A stretch of 25,519 bases of DNA from a virus. Numbering within the stretch: position 1 is the first letter of the stretch; the number at the start of each line of letters is the position of its first letter. Shown here in pieces: positions 15,618-22,685 of this stretch. Position numbers and translations under genes: made by a program. Location of the stretch: positions 1 to 25,519 of the IMG/VR virus record IMGVR_UViG_3300013127_000027. The stretch is one strand, 5' to 3'. The notes below the pieces were generated by a model. The model worked only from the letters and a program-made list of their open reading frames with translations, ran no database searches and was not told the DNA's origin.

Positions 15618-16439
15618 ATGGAACTCGGCACGGACATCCTCACGCGACGCGGCGACTTCCGCTTCGAGACTGACTGCGAAGTCTTCTCGAAGTCGGATGG
15701 GTCCGATCACGAGCGTCGCATCGGTGGGATCTGCACGACCGATGATCTCGATCGACAGGCCGAAGTGATCTTGCAGGACGGGCTCGACTTCGCGCCGTTC
15801 CTCAAGAGCGGATGGTTCAACGACAACCACGACCCGAGCACCGACGCGCTCGTCGGCTACCCCACGACCGCGCAGTACCGGCAACTCGGTCTGCGCAAGG
15901 GCTGGTACGTCGAGGGCTACTTGCTCAAGGGCTCGCCGCGCGCCGACGCGATCTGGATGCTCGCGAACGCGTTGCAGAAGACCGACCGTCGTCTCGGCTT
16001 CTCCGTCGAGGGCGCGGTCGCTGCGCGCGACGCTGCGAACCCGCTCACCATCCGCAAGGCAGTCGTGCGCGAGGTCGCGATCACCCGCTGCCCGGTGAAC
16101 GCGAGCACCGCACTGCACGTGCTCGCGAAGTCGCTCTCCGCTGGTGCCGCGGTGCCCGTGCCCACGACGCCCGTGACGGGCGACGGCGCAGGTCGCGTGA
16201 TCGCGCGACGCAGCGTCGAAGCGGACGCGCAGGGCAGCGTGGACCCGCTCAAGAAGAAGCGTCGCAAGAAGAACGGTGCGCCGCTCTCGGAGATGGAATC
16301 TCGACTGGTCGAGAAGGCGGAGCGCGGCGAGCCGATCTCGCGAGGTGAGGCGAGTGCACTACTTCGTGTGCTCGCGCCTGGCCTCTCGCAGAAGCAGGCA
16401 GACGCGATCACCGACTACCACTTCCGCTATCGAGCGTGA
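15618..16439 (+). CDS. Prohead (capsid maturation) serine protease, 273 aa
   Basis: This is an HK97-type prohead protease, which cleaves scaffold and capsid-associated proteins inside the immature head. The visible signatures are the NDNHDPS box with catalytic His71, the Ser129 in LGFSVEG, and the following REVAITRCPVN strand, in the order and spacing of the family. The first 175 residues form the protease domain. The remainder is a basic linker (KKKRRKK) and a helical tail that may be its own processing or scaffold-interaction segment. No clear Shine-Dalgarno precedes ATG 15618; a stable hairpin ends 18 bases upstream, which may matter for control. It is directly followed by scaffold-like and capsid genes, the standard order. 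The call is confident. Confidence 0.9.
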   Translation: MELGTDILTRRGDFRFETDCEVFSKSDGSDHERRIGGICTTDDLDRQAEVILQDGLDFAPFLKSGWFNDNHDPSTDALVGYPTTAQYRQLGLRKGWYVEGYLLKGSPRADAIWMLANALQKTDRRLGFSVEGAVAARDAANPLTIRKAVVREVAITRCPVNASTALHVLAKSLSAGAAVPVPTTPVTGDGAGRVIARRSVEADAQGSVDPLKKKRRKKNGAPLSEMESRLVEKAERGEPISRGEASALLRVLAPGLSQKQADAITDYHFRYRA

Positions 16440-16462
16440 ACGAAGGACGAAGGAGAGATCAG

Positions 16463-17497
16463 ATGAGCAACGCGGCAACGACCCTCGATACCATGCAGGC
16501 ATCGCTCGACGAACTGCTCAAGGCAGCGGATGCGCACGGCACGATGCGCAAGGCGATGGGCGGCGTGGACATCGACACCTACGGGCACACGGACGAGCGT
16601 GGCAAGACCTCGGGCGGCTACGCCGAGGCGAGCGACGCGGGCAAGGGCGTCGATCTCTCCGACGAGGCGATCGTCGGCAAGATGAGCGAGGTCGGCCTCA
16701 ACGCGATGCAGGCGTCCGCGCTGCTCGGCTTCATGAAGCAGAACGGCATGATGGGCCGCGCCGACGGCGAGAGCGGCGGCAACTTCTTCGACCACGAGCG
16801 CCCGTCGCCGACCGGCAAGATGAAGGGCAAGGCGGGCGGCCCGCCGATGCCGCCCTTCAAGGGAGCGGCCGACGACGACATGGACGAGGACGAGGGCGAC
16901 GAGGACGAGGGCGACGAGGACGAGATGCCGCAGGTCGGCAAGCGCGGCATGCGCAAGTCGTTCTCCGACGACTTCTCCGCCGACTCCGACATCGCCGAGA
17001 CGGTGGATGTGTCGCCGTTCCTCGAAGCGGTCACGGCACGCACCGTCGATGCGCTCGACTCGCTCAACAAGTCGATGCGCCGCAGCGAGCGGAAGCAGGG
17101 CGAGGTCAACGCTGCGATGGCAGGCGCGATGTACCAGATGGGCACGCTGCTCAAGTCGCAGTCGCGCGTCATCGACGCGCTCTCGCAGCGTCTCGGGCTC
17201 GTCGAGCGTCAGCCCGCGCCCGCGCGTGGCGCGGTCACGCTCTCCGGCGCGCAGGCGATGCAGAAGTCGCTCTTGGGCGGCGGCGCGGGCAGCACGCTCA
17301 AGAAGAGCGAGATGCTCTCGACGCTCTCCTACATGCGCATCGAGAAGGGCATGAAGGAGATCAACGGCCGCGCGATCGGCGACGTGATCTACGCCTTCGA
17401 GGGCGGTGGGATCATCAACCCTGAGGACGCCTCGACGATCGAGCGCTTCCTCACCACGCATCCGGCCGAAGCGCAGAAGGCCAAGACGTTCGCCTGA
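16463..17497 (+). CDS. Scaffold-like / capsid assembly protein, 344 aa
   Basis: I start at ATG 16463, which has AAGGAGAG at 16450-16457; an in-frame GTG at 16436 overlaps the protease gene but has a poorer ribosome site. The protein is highly polar with low-complexity stretches: a helical start, a Gly/Pro/Lys segment, a run of Asp/Glu/Gly repeats (about residues 141-154), and a C-terminal half rich in Met, Gln and Ser with coiled-coil character. An acidic, helical, poorly conserved protein between the prohead protease and major capsid genes is the usual profile of a scaffolding protein, which guides capsid assembly and is then degraded by the protease. No catalytic motif is seen. The role is inferred from composition and position rather than from recognised homology. 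Confidence 0.75.
   Translation: MSNAATTLDTMQASLDELLKAADAHGTMRKAMGGVDIDTYGHTDERGKTSGGYAEASDAGKGVDLSDEAIVGKMSEVGLNAMQASALLGFMKQNGMMGRADGESGGNFFDHERPSPTGKMKGKAGGPPMPPFKGAADDDMDEDEGDEDEGDEDEMPQVGKRGMRKSFSDDFSADSDIAETVDVSPFLEAVTARTVDALDSLNKSMRRSERKQGEVNAAMAGAMYQMGTLLKSQSRVIDALSQRLGLVERQPAPARGAVTLSGAQAMQKSLLGGGAGSTLKKSEMLSTLSYMRIEKGMKEINGRAIGDVIYAFEGGGIINPEDASTIERFLTTHPAEAQKAKTFA
16883..16924 (+). repeat. 15-base tandem repeat coding for an acidic run
   Basis: The unit GACGAGGACGAGGGC occurs twice in full, followed by twelve bases of a third copy, within the scaffold-like gene. It encodes repeated D-E-D-E-G. Such a short tandem array can change length by slippage in steps of five residues without breaking the frame. 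Confidence 0.85.
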
Positions 17498-17545
17498 TCG
17501 GCGCGCGACGAACAGATCGAGAACACGAGAAGAGGAGACACGAAC

Positions 17546-18961
17546 ATGATGAGCAGCTTCGTCAGCGCGGCCCACTACCGCGACTTCCAGGGAGGCTGGG
17601 GCACGTCCTCGCCCGACGAGATCGCCGAGCTTCGCAAGGCACTCTTCGCGGGCGACAGCGTGAACGACCCCGGCGTGTCGCCCGGTCAGGGCTTCCCGCT
17701 GCGCACCGAGTCGCTCGAAGCGACCCTCAAGAACCTCACCTTCGAGATGGACGAGATCAAGCTCTTCAAGAGCATCCCGAAGGTGCCCGCGTTCAACACC
17801 GTCGAGGAGTACAACCGGCTGCTCTCCTACTCGAACGGCGGCGCGCGCCAGTTCGATCTCGGGTGGATGAGCGAAGGCGATCTCCCCGACGAGCAGGACA
17901 GCACCTATCAGCGCGTCACGGTGCTCATGAAGTTCCTCGGCGTCGTGGGTCGCGTGACCCACGTCGCGAGCGTCATTCGTCCCGCCCACGGCAACGTGGT
18001 CGCGATGGAGACGATGAACAAGACGATGTACATCCTCCAACAGTTGGAGAACGCGCTGTTCTTCGGCGACTCGTCGATCTTGCCGGAGCAGTTCGACGGG
18101 CTCTACACGCTGATCCGTCAGGGTGCGCCCGACAACGAGATCGATCTCCGTGGGCAGCCGCTCACCGAGGATCTCATGAACGACGTGCTGCTCCGCATCC
18201 GCGACAACTTCGGCACCGCGACCGACTTCTACTCGGCGACGGGTCCGTTCGGCGACCTCGCGAAGCAGGTCTACGACCGTCAGCGCTTCGGCATCGCGCC
18301 GCAGCCCGGCGTGCTCGGCGCGACCGTCTCGGCCTTCCAGGGGCAGCACGGGCGCATCAACCTGCACGACTCGATCTTCATCCAGCCCGGCGGCCTCGCC
18401 GTCGTGGCGGGTGTGGGGCTCGTGTCGAAGCGCCCCGGTCTGCCGACGATCAGCGTCGCTCCCGCGGCGGCACCGAGCGCGCTCTCGCAGTTCGCTGCGG
18501 GCGACGCGGGCACGTACATCTACCAAGTCGTCGCAGCGTCGCGCTACGGGCGCAGCGCTCCGGTGACGAGCGCTGCGGTCGCGGTCGTCGCGGGTGACGC
18601 CGTGACGTTCACCGTCACCGACGCGGGCCCCGGCACCTCGTACTACGAGGTCTATCGCACCGCGCCCGGTGGCGCGGCAGGCACGGCGAAGCTCATCACG
18701 AAGATCGCTCGCACGGGCGCGTCGCAGGTCATCACCGACCTCAACGCGGATCTCCCCGGCACCTCGAAGGCGTTCGCGCTCATGCAGAACCAGCGGTCGT
18801 TCTCGTGGTCGCAGCTTCTTCCGATGACGCGCATCCCGCTCGCGACGATCGACACGTCGATCCGCTGGGCGCAGGTGCTCTACGGCGGCGTGAAGGTCTA
18901 CACGCCCGCGAAGAACGTCGTGCTCAAGAACGTCGGTCGCGCCGCGGGCTCGCTGCCCTGA
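17546..18961 (+). CDS. Major capsid protein with Ig/FN3-like insert, 471 aa
   Basis: ATG 17546 is preceded by AAGAGGAG (17530-17537); a second ATG directly follows it. The protein follows the prohead protease and scaffold genes and has the look of an HK97-fold major capsid protein: an N-terminal helical arm, a central FNTVEEYN / FDLGWMSEGDLP region, the MNKTMYILQQLENALFFGDS helix, and a C-terminal RWAQVLYGGVKVYTPAKN strand region. Residues about 295-410 form an inserted beta-sandwich-like domain with FN3/Ig features (GTYIYQVVAASRYGRSAP, YYEVYRT, ITDLNADLPGTS). In phages such domains sit on the capsid surface and can bind host surfaces or stabilise the shell. Two strong inverted repeats follow the gene. 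The capsid call is confident; the surface exposure of the insert is inferred. Confidence 0.9.
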   Translation: MMSSFVSAAHYRDFQGGWGTSSPDEIAELRKALFAGDSVNDPGVSPGQGFPLRTESLEATLKNLTFEMDEIKLFKSIPKVPAFNTVEEYNRLLSYSNGGARQFDLGWMSEGDLPDEQDSTYQRVTVLMKFLGVVGRVTHVASVIRPAHGNVVAMETMNKTMYILQQLENALFFGDSSILPEQFDGLYTLIRQGAPDNEIDLRGQPLTEDLMNDVLLRIRDNFGTATDFYSATGPFGDLAKQVYDRQRFGIAPQPGVLGATVSAFQGQHGRINLHDSIFIQPGGLAVVAGVGLVSKRPGLPTISVAPAAAPSALSQFAAGDAGTYIYQVVAASRYGRSAPVTSAAVAVVAGDAVTFTVTDAGPGTSYYEVYRTAPGGAAGTAKLITKIARTGASQVITDLNADLPGTSKAFALMQNQRSFSWSQLLPMTRIPLATIDTSIRWAQVLYGGVKVYTPAKNVVLKNVGRAAGSLP

Positions 18962-18978
18962 CGTGACGACGAGATGAT

Positions 18979-19029
18979 CCTCGCGGAGTGAACGCGCCCA
19001 CCCCCCGCAAGCGCTGACACTCCGCGAGG
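18979..19029 (+). promoter_or_regulatory. 12-bp inverted repeat after the capsid gene
   Basis: CCTCGCGGAGTG (18979-18990) is exactly complementary to 19018-19029, with a 27-base loop containing a run of six C and a possible short inner stem. It starts 17 bases after the capsid stop. No T-run follows, so it is more likely an mRNA 3'-end stabiliser or pause/attenuation element than a standard intrinsic terminator. Confidence 0.6.
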
Positions 19030-19047
19030 GTCGCTACACAGCGACCC
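19028..19047 (+). promoter_or_regulatory. 8-bp inverted repeat overlapping the previous hairpin
   Basis: GGGTCGCT (19028-19035) pairs perfectly with AGCGACCC (19040-19047) around an ACAC loop. Its first two bases are the last two of the preceding 12-bp repeat, so the two stems either compete at that edge or stack end to end. It ends just before the Shine-Dalgarno of the next gene (AAGGAG at 19053). Confidence 0.6.
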
Positions 19048-19064
19048 ACTGCAAGGAGATCGAG

Positions 19065-19310
19065 ATGGCTTCCATCGCACCGACACTGCCCTCGCGCTCG
19101 CGCACCCGCACCGGGCGCATCGTGCGCTACTTCCCCACGGCAGCCGAGGCTGCGGTGGATGGCGCGGGCCCGTACGCCGCGCAGATCAGCGAGGTCAACT
19201 CCAACGGCAGCGCGGACCTGATCCTCGCGAAGCCCGTCTCGGGTGCCGCGGCGAAGGCGAGCGTGAGCAAGGGGAACCTCCCCGGCACGTTCGACTTCTT
19301 CGGGATCTGA
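19065..19310 (+). CDS. Small protein after the capsid gene, possible head decoration protein, 81 aa
   Basis: ATG 19065 has AAGGAG at 19053-19058. The product starts with a short basic Ser/Thr/Arg segment and continues with beta-prone, Ala/Gly-rich sequence (GRIVRYFPTAAEAAVDG, QISEVNSNGSADLILAKPV) ending in FDFFGI. There are no cysteines, signal peptide or membrane helix. A small beta-rich protein directly behind the major capsid protein is often a capsid decoration or stabilisation protein. The family itself is not recognised, so this is a positional guess. Two hairpins upstream and one downstream frame the gene, suggesting its mRNA level is set separately from its neighbours. Confidence 0.7.
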   Translation: MASIAPTLPSRSRTRTGRIVRYFPTAAEAAVDGAGPYAAQISEVNSNGSADLILAKPVSGAAAKASVSKGNLPGTFDFFGI

Positions 19311-19324
19311 TCAGCGCGCTCGAA

Positions 19325-19357
19325 TCGCGCTACGATGCGGGCGAGCGGGCACCTAGC
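19325..19357 (+). promoter_or_regulatory. Candidate promoter-like element (TCGCGC-TACGAT-CCTAGC)
   Basis: TCGCGC at 19325-19330 is followed at once by TACGAT (19331-19336, a 4/6 match to a -10 box) and, 15 bases after that, by CCTAGC (19352-19357). The same order appears before the prohead protease (TCGCGC 15526-15531, TAACAT 15533-15538, CCTAGC 15553-15558). No good -35 box is visible here, only TGA from the preceding stop. Support comes mainly from the repeated arrangement. Confidence 0.4.
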
Positions 19358-19367
19358 TCGCTCGCCC
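19339..19367 (+). promoter_or_regulatory. 9-bp hairpin followed by GTTTCGTTTC
   Basis: GGGCGAGCG (19339-19347) is complementary to CGCTCGCCC (19359-19367), with CCTAGC in the loop, followed by GTTTCGTTTC. It could work as a weak terminator for the capsid operon or as a leader hairpin for the next gene, whose Shine-Dalgarno (GGAGGA at 19378-19383) is 11 bases downstream. Confidence 0.55.
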
Positions 19368-19389
19368 GTTTCGTTTCGGAGGATCTCGA

Positions 19390-19749
19390 ATGCGGATCAG
19401 GAACACGACCTACGCCAGCACGCCGATCAACACACGCCTCGGCGTCTTCACGCCCGACGCGCAGGGCATCCTCGACGTGCCCGAGGACGCGGCGAAGCTC
19501 CTCTGCTCGCTCGCGAACTTCGTCTCGCTCGAACGCACGCCGCGCGTGCTCGCGTTCGTGGAACCCTCTCCGCCGCCCGTGGAGCCCGTAGGAACCGCGG
19601 ACACGCTGCCGCCCTCCCACGAGCCGCCCGAGCCGCTGCCGCCCGTCCTGGACGTTCCTGCGGCCCCCGAGGTCGAGTCGAGCCCTGCCGACGACGTTGC
19701 CGTCGTCTCATCGCGCGCCCGCAAGGGACCGCGCCCCAAGTCTTCGTGA
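19390..19749 (+). CDS. Hypothetical protein with Pro-rich C-terminal half, 119 aa
   Basis: ATG 19390 follows a GGAGGA ribosome site at 19378-19383. The first 55 residues form a compact domain (MRIRNTTYASTPINTRLG then a helix and SLANFVSLERTP). The rest is a Pro/Glu/Val-rich low-complexity tail ending in a basic segment (RARKGPRPKSS). Small proteins of this layout, a beta-like N-terminus plus disordered acidic/Pro tail, are common between capsid and neck genes in tailed phages. I cannot name a family. Its leader carries the second copy of the promoter/CCTAGC/hairpin arrangement, so it may begin its own transcript covering the neck genes. Confidence 0.75.
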   Translation: MRIRNTTYASTPINTRLGVFTPDAQGILDVPEDAAKLLCSLANFVSLERTPRVLAFVEPSPPPVEPVGTADTLPPSHEPPEPLPPVLDVPAAPEVESSPADDVAVVSSRARKGPRPKSS

Positions 19750-19757
19750 GGTGAACC

Positions 19758-20108
19758 GTGGCCGCGATCCCCGACGACCTGCTCGACTTCTACCAGAACG
19801 ACCTCGGCCCCGCGCAGAAGCTCGCGCTCGCTGGCGCGAGTGTAGCGACGCCCAAGCTCTTGCCGGGGAAGTACCTCGTGCAGTTCACGGGGCTCGGCGC
19901 GAACACGGCGTGGCTTCGCGCGGGACCGCACGGCCCGACACCGGTCGTGGCGGTTGCGGATGTGCCCAGCACGCCGTTCGTCGCCGCGTCTCCGCCGATC
20001 GAGATCGACGTGAGGCGCGGGCACAACGATCAGTTCGCCGCGATCATGAGCGCGGGAACCGGCACGATGTTCCTCACGCCGCGCTCGCGCGTGCCGAAGG
20101 CAGGGTGA
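19758..20108 (+). CDS. Hypothetical beta-rich structural protein, 116 aa
   Basis: Starts with GTG at 19758 behind the 13-base leader CGTGAGGTGAACC, which contains GAGGTGA as a ribosome site and includes the previous gene's stop. The product has a helical first 30 residues (IPDDLLDFYQNDLGPAQKLALAG) and then alternating hydrophobic strands (KYLVQFTGLGANTAWLRAG, IEIDVRRGHNDQFAAIMSAGTGTMFLTP) that suggest a small beta-barrel or sandwich. No motif for an enzyme is seen. It is probably a minor virion protein such as a capsid or neck accessory factor, by position only. Confidence 0.72.
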   Translation: MAAIPDDLLDFYQNDLGPAQKLALAGASVATPKLLPGKYLVQFTGLGANTAWLRAGPHGPTPVVAVADVPSTPFVAASPPIEIDVRRGHNDQFAAIMSAGTGTMFLTPRSRVPKAG

Positions 20109-20112
20109 CGCG

Positions 20113-21159
20113 ATGACGAATCCTCGACTTCTCACCGGCAACGCCGAAGCGATCGTCAACGACGGCAGCGTGCCCATGAGCGGCCCGTTCGCGATGCGCG
20201 GCAACCGCATCACCGGACTCGGCGCACCGCTCTCGCCGACCGACGCAGCGCGCCTCATGGACGCAGGCGGCGGTGGCACGGGAGTCGGCGAGTTCATCCA
20301 CGCCGACTTCGGCACGCAGGATGAAGCGCAGGGGCGCTACGTCGGCACGCAGGGCTGGATCGATCTCATGGCGAAGCTCGCCACGCTCCAACTCGGCGCG
20401 GCTCCCCGCGTGAGGTGCGCGTACCTGGGGACGCCGTTCGTCGTGCCCTCCACCGGCATGCCACCCAACGGATGGGACATGCGAGGCGGGGTGCTGACGA
20501 GCTTCTACGGCTCGACAGGATCGGTCGTGCTCGACATCCCGCCGGGCGTGAAGCTCGACAACCTGTTCGGCATCGGCTCCGGGGCGATCGGCGGCGAAGG
20601 GGCAATCGTGCTCAAGATCGCCCCGCCTCCCGGCGACTCGGTTCTCAACTTCTCCGCACTCCCACCGAGCGCACCGTGGATCTTCCAGATCGCAGGCGGC
20701 TGCGGCGTCGATCACTCGACCGACACGGGTCGGCTCATCAAGGGCGACGACACGTTCCGCACGATCGTGCTCTCGGCCTTCCAGCCGCAGCAGAACACAG
20801 GCATCTTCCCGCCTGCCGTCGCGCCTCTCGTGCAGGCCGGGAACACCGACAGTCTCGTGCTCGTCCAGATGGGGTTCAACGGGCTCCCGAATGACGTGGC
20901 GGACGGTGGCGGCCCCGGCTCGGCCCTCGTCATGATCTTCGACGCAAGCTCGAACCCCGACTCTGGCGACATTCCGACCTTCCTCCCCAACTGGACCGGC
21001 GGCGGCGGGGTGTTCTCCTTCACGTCGGTCTACCCCCAACTCGTCAACTACACGCCCTTGAACAGCGGCGATTGGAACGGCGACCCGACGAACATCCGAG
21101 ACGCGCTCGATCGAATCGCCGCCGCCGTCGCCGGTCTGCTCGGCGGCCCCATCCCGTGA
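20113..21159 (+). CDS. Fibre-like structural protein with tail-fibre-type N-terminal motif, 348 aa
   Basis: ATG 20113 begins four bases after the previous stop. Residues 14-50 match the repeat commonly seen in phage tail fibre and collar proteins: a 'DGSVPMSGPFAMRGNRITG' segment followed by LGAPLSPTDAARL. In fibres this motif helps form trimeric shafts or the attachment end. The rest is Gly/Pro-rich and beta-prone (residues 110-320) with no transmembrane segment, ending in a helix (IRDALDRIAAAVAGLLGG). The gene lies among head and neck genes rather than with a tail-fibre cluster, so it could be a head fibre or collar/whisker protein that adds to host binding. The fibre motif is clear; the place in the virion is inferred. 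Confidence 0.72.
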   Translation: MTNPRLLTGNAEAIVNDGSVPMSGPFAMRGNRITGLGAPLSPTDAARLMDAGGGGTGVGEFIHADFGTQDEAQGRYVGTQGWIDLMAKLATLQLGAAPRVRCAYLGTPFVVPSTGMPPNGWDMRGGVLTSFYGSTGSVVLDIPPGVKLDNLFGIGSGAIGGEGAIVLKIAPPPGDSVLNFSALPPSAPWIFQIAGGCGVDHSTDTGRLIKGDDTFRTIVLSAFQPQQNTGIFPPAVAPLVQAGNTDSLVLVQMGFNGLPNDVADGGGPGSALVMIFDASSNPDSGDIPTFLPNWTGGGGVFSFTSVYPQLVNYTPLNSGDWNGDPTNIRDALDRIAAAVAGLLGGPIP

Positions 21160-21167
21160 GGTGAACC

Positions 21168-21290
21168 ATGAAGCCATCGAAGTGCCCCGGCTGCTCGACC
21201 GCGCTCATCTACCTGCCCGGTATGTGGACGCCGCCCTACGCGCCGCTCTACTGCCCGTCGTGCAAGGTCATCGTCCCGAAGCAGAAGTGA
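21168..21290 (+). CDS. 40-residue zinc-ribbon peptide
   Basis: A short gene with ATG at 21168 behind the same 13-base CGTGAGGTGAACC leader found at 19745. It encodes a four-cysteine zinc ribbon: CPGC (Cys6, Cys9) and CPSC (Cys29, Cys32) separated by 19 residues, with a short basic tail (VPKQK). Codon use matches its neighbours and it fills the gap between two genes exactly, with GGAGGG for the next gene starting right after its stop. These points argue that it is real despite its size. Similar tiny zinc ribbons are frequent in phage late regions with unknown roles. Confidence 0.7.
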   Translation: MKPSKCPGCSTALIYLPGMWTPPYAPLYCPSCKVIVPKQK

Positions 21291-21299
21291 GGAGGGCGC

Positions 21300-21593
21300 G
21301 TGGCGACACTCGATCTCGATGACGACCTCACCGGGCAAGTGAAGAACGCGTTGTCGGAGCCGATCTCGAATCCCGAGAACTCCATCCGCCAACAGAAGGT
21401 GCTCACGTTGCTACTCGCGTCACGCATCGGGCGCATGGAGCGCGTCGCCTACTGGCTCGTCGCGACGATCGTCGCAGCGAGTGCGACGGTCGTGCTCTCG
21501 ATCATCGGCGCGAGCTACGCGCTCGGTGCGCGGATGCAGTCACTCGACTCGCTCGCGCAGCGGGTCGAAGCGCTCGAAGCGCGCGAGCGCTAG
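21300..21593 (+). CDS. Small single-pass membrane protein with C-terminal coiled coil, 97 aa
   Basis: GTG start at 21300, shortly after GGAGGG at 21291-21296. An acidic, polar N-terminus (about 45 residues) is followed by one strongly hydrophobic helix (residues about 49-76: VAYWLVATIVAASATVVLSI then IGASYALG) and a heptad-like helix (MQSLDSLAQRVEALEARER). This shape fits an Xkd/hemolysin-type small phage membrane protein or a single-helix holin-like protein, but no partner endolysin gene is visible. It could equally be a virion protein that contacts the membrane on infection. It is the only gene in the window ending in TAG. Confidence 0.72.
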   Translation: MATLDLDDDLTGQVKNALSEPISNPENSIRQQKVLTLLLASRIGRMERVAYWLVATIVAASATVVLSIIGASYALGARMQSLDSLAQRVEALEARER

Positions 21594-21602
21594 GATCGGC
21601 GC

Positions 21603-22685
21603 ATGTCGAACGGCGAGACGCTCACGAGCAAGGCACTCGGCCGGGTCATCAAGATCACGGTCACGGACGACGACATCGCAACGGTCGTCGGTGTCGGCTA
21701 CGACCGTCTCGTCGTAGAGCGCTCAACGAACCTCGGGCTCACATGGGCCGAGGTCACGATCCCGAACGACAGGCCCATCCTCAAGGCCGATCAGCGCGAC
21801 TACTCGTGGACCGATCGCGCAGGCGCACCCGCGTACCTCTACCGCACGCGCTACATGGACACGCGCCGCGCGTCGCAGACGCCACCTCCGGCCGACTGCG
21901 GCATGAGCGAGCCGAGCGATCCGATCGAAGGTGTCGGCATCGCGACCTCGTGCATTCTCACTGTGCCGCAGTTGAAGCAGCGCTACCTCTTCGGCGTGGA
22001 CTTCCGCGATGACGCGGGCGCGCTGCTCACCGATCAGACGTTTCAGTTCTACATCCTCTCCGCGATCGAGTGGTTGGAGCACGAACTCGACATCAAGATC
22101 CTGCCCACGTCGTTCATCGACTTGCAGGACTACAACCGCAACGATTACCAGGCGTACAACTTCATCCAACTCGACAACTACCCGCTGATCTCCGTCGAGG
22201 AGTTCAACGTGCAGTACCCCACGGGGCAGACCGTCATCACGTTCCCGCCCGAGTGGATGCGCATCGACAAGGAGCACGGGCACCTTCGCATCGTGCCGAC
22301 GGCGGGCACGCTCTCGGAGATCCTCATCGGGCAAGGCGGCTCGTACCTGCCTGCGATCTACAACGGGCTCATGTCACTGCCGCACCTGTTCGAGATCCGC
22401 TACACCGCGGGCTTCGATGAGTGCCGCGTGCCCACGAACATCCTCGACTTGATCGGCATGGCCGCGAGCCTCGGGCCGTTCAACATCTTCGGTGACTTGA
22501 TCGCAGGCGCAGGCATCGCGAACGTGTCGCTCTCGATCGACGGTCTCTCGCAATCGATCGGCACCACGTCGTCAGCGACGAACGCTGGCTACGGTGCGCG
22601 CATCATTCAGTACTCGAAGCAGATCAAGGCGCAGATCCCGCTGCTCCGCCGCTACTACAAGGGCATCCGCATGGCGGTTGCATGA
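21603..22685 (+). CDS. Head-tail connector (neck) protein with N-terminal FN3-like domain, 360 aa
   Basis: ATG 21603 has AGGA at 21592-21595. The first 115 residues read as an FN3/Ig-like beta domain (YDRLVVERSTNLGLTWAEV, DYSWTDRAGAPAYLYRTRY). Residues about 120-175 (LTVPQLKQRYLFGVDF, then FQFYILSAIEWLEHELDIKI) look like the helical start of gp6/gp15-type head-tail connector proteins, which form a ring under the portal. The middle is beta-rich, and a basic helix (LLRRYYKGIRMAVA) ends the protein. Being the first of four overlapping genes with neck-type features supports the call. The FN3-like extension is unusual for a connector and may be displayed at the neck. Confidence 0.72.
   Translation: MSNGETLTSKALGRVIKITVTDDDIATVVGVGYDRLVVERSTNLGLTWAEVTIPNDRPILKADQRDYSWTDRAGAPAYLYRTRYMDTRRASQTPPPADCGMSEPSDPIEGVGIATSCILTVPQLKQRYLFGVDFRDDAGALLTDQTFQFYILSAIEWLEHELDIKILPTSFIDLQDYNRNDYQAYNFIQLDNYPLISVEEFNVQYPTGQTVITFPPEWMRIDKEHGHLRIVPTAGTLSEILIGQGGSYLPAIYNGLMSLPHLFEIRYTAGFDECRVPTNILDLIGMAASLGPFNIFGDLIAGAGIANVSLSIDGLSQSIGTTSSATNAGYGARIIQYSKQIKAQIPLLRRYYKGIRMAVA

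Noticed and set aside
16883-16924. Short tandem repeats as a possible CRISPR-like or origin iteron array
   Set aside because: The units are in frame inside a gene and encode an acidic run; no spacers and no AT-rich region.
21591-21602. TAGGAT as a -10 box giving a leaderless transcript for the connector gene
   Set aside because: No matching -35 box; the AGGA in it is better explained as the Shine-Dalgarno for ATG 21603.
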